64,000 bases of DNA. It comes from Adiantum capillus-veneris. Lineage: Eukaryota > Streptophyta > Polypodiopsida > Polypodiales > Pteridaceae. The translations under genes and the position numbers were made by a program. Below are positions 62,981-64,000 of the stretch, in pieces (the first letter of the stretch is position 1; each line of letters starts with the position of its first letter). Under the pieces are notes generated by a model. The model saw only the letters and a list, made by a program, of their open reading frames with translations, was not told where the DNA came from and did no database searches. The stretch covers positions 106,883,087 through 106,947,086 of the forward strand of contig CM043964.1 in the NCBI GenBank assembly GCA_014529385.2. Reading direction: 5' to 3'.

Positions 62981-64000
62981 TCAAAGAAAATAAGGTTTGA
63001 GCCGCCAACCATTTACCCTGGTTTTATGAAGTTTTCCATCAGCCTCCATAAGCTCGTAGCTTCCATTGGCATAATATTTCCTGATGATGAAAGGGCCTTC
63101 CCATCAGAGTAGGAGTTTCTTATCTTTGCGTGTGTCGAAGCGATTGTCGTAGCGGAGCACCAACATTCCTTTCTTTAATTCTTTTTGCCAAAGATGTTGG
63201 TTAAAGCTAAGCCGTCTGTGCTCTGCTTGTGCCGCATAATAATTTATTGCTTCTTCTCTGTCCAATTGTAGTCTTTCCAAGTCGATGATGTGATCTCTCA
63301 AATACATGTTAGGCTGTTGAAGTTGGCTTACCATTACTTTGAGACTTTGTAGTTGCACTTCAATGGGCAAGATTGCTTCCTTACCAAATACCACATGATA
63401 CGGTGTGAATCCCAAGGATGTACGGAATGAGATTCTGTAGGCCCACAAGGATGGTAGTAGGTACTTGTCCCAGTCTCTAGGATGACTGTTTACCTTCTTG
63501 GTAATAATTTTAGAAACCATTCCATTCACCTTTTCAACTAGGCCATTACATTGAGAGTAATATGGTGAAGAGTGCCTCCTTGTAATGCCAAGTTTTTGCA
63601 TTAATTCTCCTACCAAGTCTGCTCCGAAACCCGGCCCTCTATCAGAGATGATCTCTAATGGTGTGCCAAACCTACAACATATGTGCTCGTAGAAGTACTT
63701 AAACTACCTCTACCGCTGTGATTCTAGTAGTGGTTGTAGCTTCCGCCCATCTAGTCATAGAGTCGACTCCCATGATGATGTAAAATTTCCCTGAGTTGGC
63801 CCTAGGAAATGGTCCTATGGCATCGATACCCCACTTTTCAAACGGTCCATATGAAAGGATAGGTGTTTGAGGTTCAGGCATAAGTGACCTAGTGCCGGCC
63901 TTTTGACACAACTTACACGTCTTGCACCAATGATGTTCATCTCGGTTGAGGCTAGGCCATATGAAGCCAGCTTGCAAGATTTTCTTACTTGTTATGTCTA
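62981..64000 (-). pseudogene. Ty3-gypsy integrase, C-terminal part of pol (cut by window edge)
   Basis: The minus strand shows the zinc region (HHWCKTCKLCQKAG), then the core with GIDAIGPFPRA, IISDRGPGFGADL and GLVEKVNG, which hold the catalytic Asp, Asp and Glu. The C-terminal part ends GWRLKPYFL before the TGA at 62981. A frameshift lies at about 63700 (after ITAVEVV) and an in-frame TGA at about 63104 (before WEGPF). The style fits the non-chromodomain plant gypsy groups. The rest of the element lies beyond the window. Confidence 0.88.

Overview
The window is nuclear DNA from a plant with a large, repeat-rich genome. The best guess is a fern. The evidence is plant-type LTR retrotransposons, short GT-AG introns, TATA-box promoters, many (GA)n and (CA)n tracts, and decayed pentatricopeptide-repeat (PPR) copies of the kind greatly expanded in ferns. 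The fern call is inference. Almost everything is nested transposable-element debris, and the only long genes without stops lie at 18.5-21.7 kb.

Layout. 1-5489: a minus-strand Ty1-copia element with decayed gag-pol. It is inserted in the 3' part of an LTR element whose 3' LTR is 6334-7242. 9691-12110: a complete, non-coding, minus-strand LTR element with a perfect 5-bp target duplication (AATCT), inserted in an older Ty3-gypsy pol remnant. 13145-14078: a 5' LTR and primer-binding site of the 6334-7242 family. 14.3-21.7 kb: the most unusual block. On the plus strand are a spliced, possibly transposase-like gene and a gene for a histone H3-fold protein that begins with the H3 tail signature ARTKQT. 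On the minus strand are an intact two-exon 499-codon gene and one or two more unrecognised genes. The two sets converge on a ~770-bp inverted repeat holding two near-perfect hairpins of ~170-180 bp.

24.9-33.2 kb: an LTR element with a tRNA-Asp-type primer site and a long leader. The leader carries a palindromic motif (CGATCGCGATCG core) at ~273-bp spacing, followed by gag, zinc knuckles and protease; I see no reverse transcriptase. 33.3-35.4 kb: C-, CT- and CA-rich low complexity. 36.1-38.7 kb: a coiled-coil ORF and 3' LTR of another element, inserted (target duplication GAGAG) in the left LTR of a Ty3-gypsy element that spans ~38.7-49.0 kb. That gypsy element keeps parts of gag and integrase. 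Between them lies ~5 kb of unrelated sequence, including fragments resembling ATP synthase alpha and mitochondrial ribosomal protein mL53. 49.0-50.7 kb: PPR pseudogene repeats. 53-58.8 kb: a relative of the 24.9-kb element with the same kind of palindrome-bearing leader and the same 3' ORF family. 59-62.3 kb: short duplications and palindromes. 62.3-64 kb: a minus-strand Ty3-gypsy integrase followed by an extra ORF.

Two systems stand out. The first is the H3-like/transposase-like/unknown-gene block arranged around giant hairpins. The second is a family of LTR elements without visible reverse transcriptase that share periodic palindromes in the leader and a conserved coiled-coil-plus-C-terminal ORF directly before the 3' polypurine tract.
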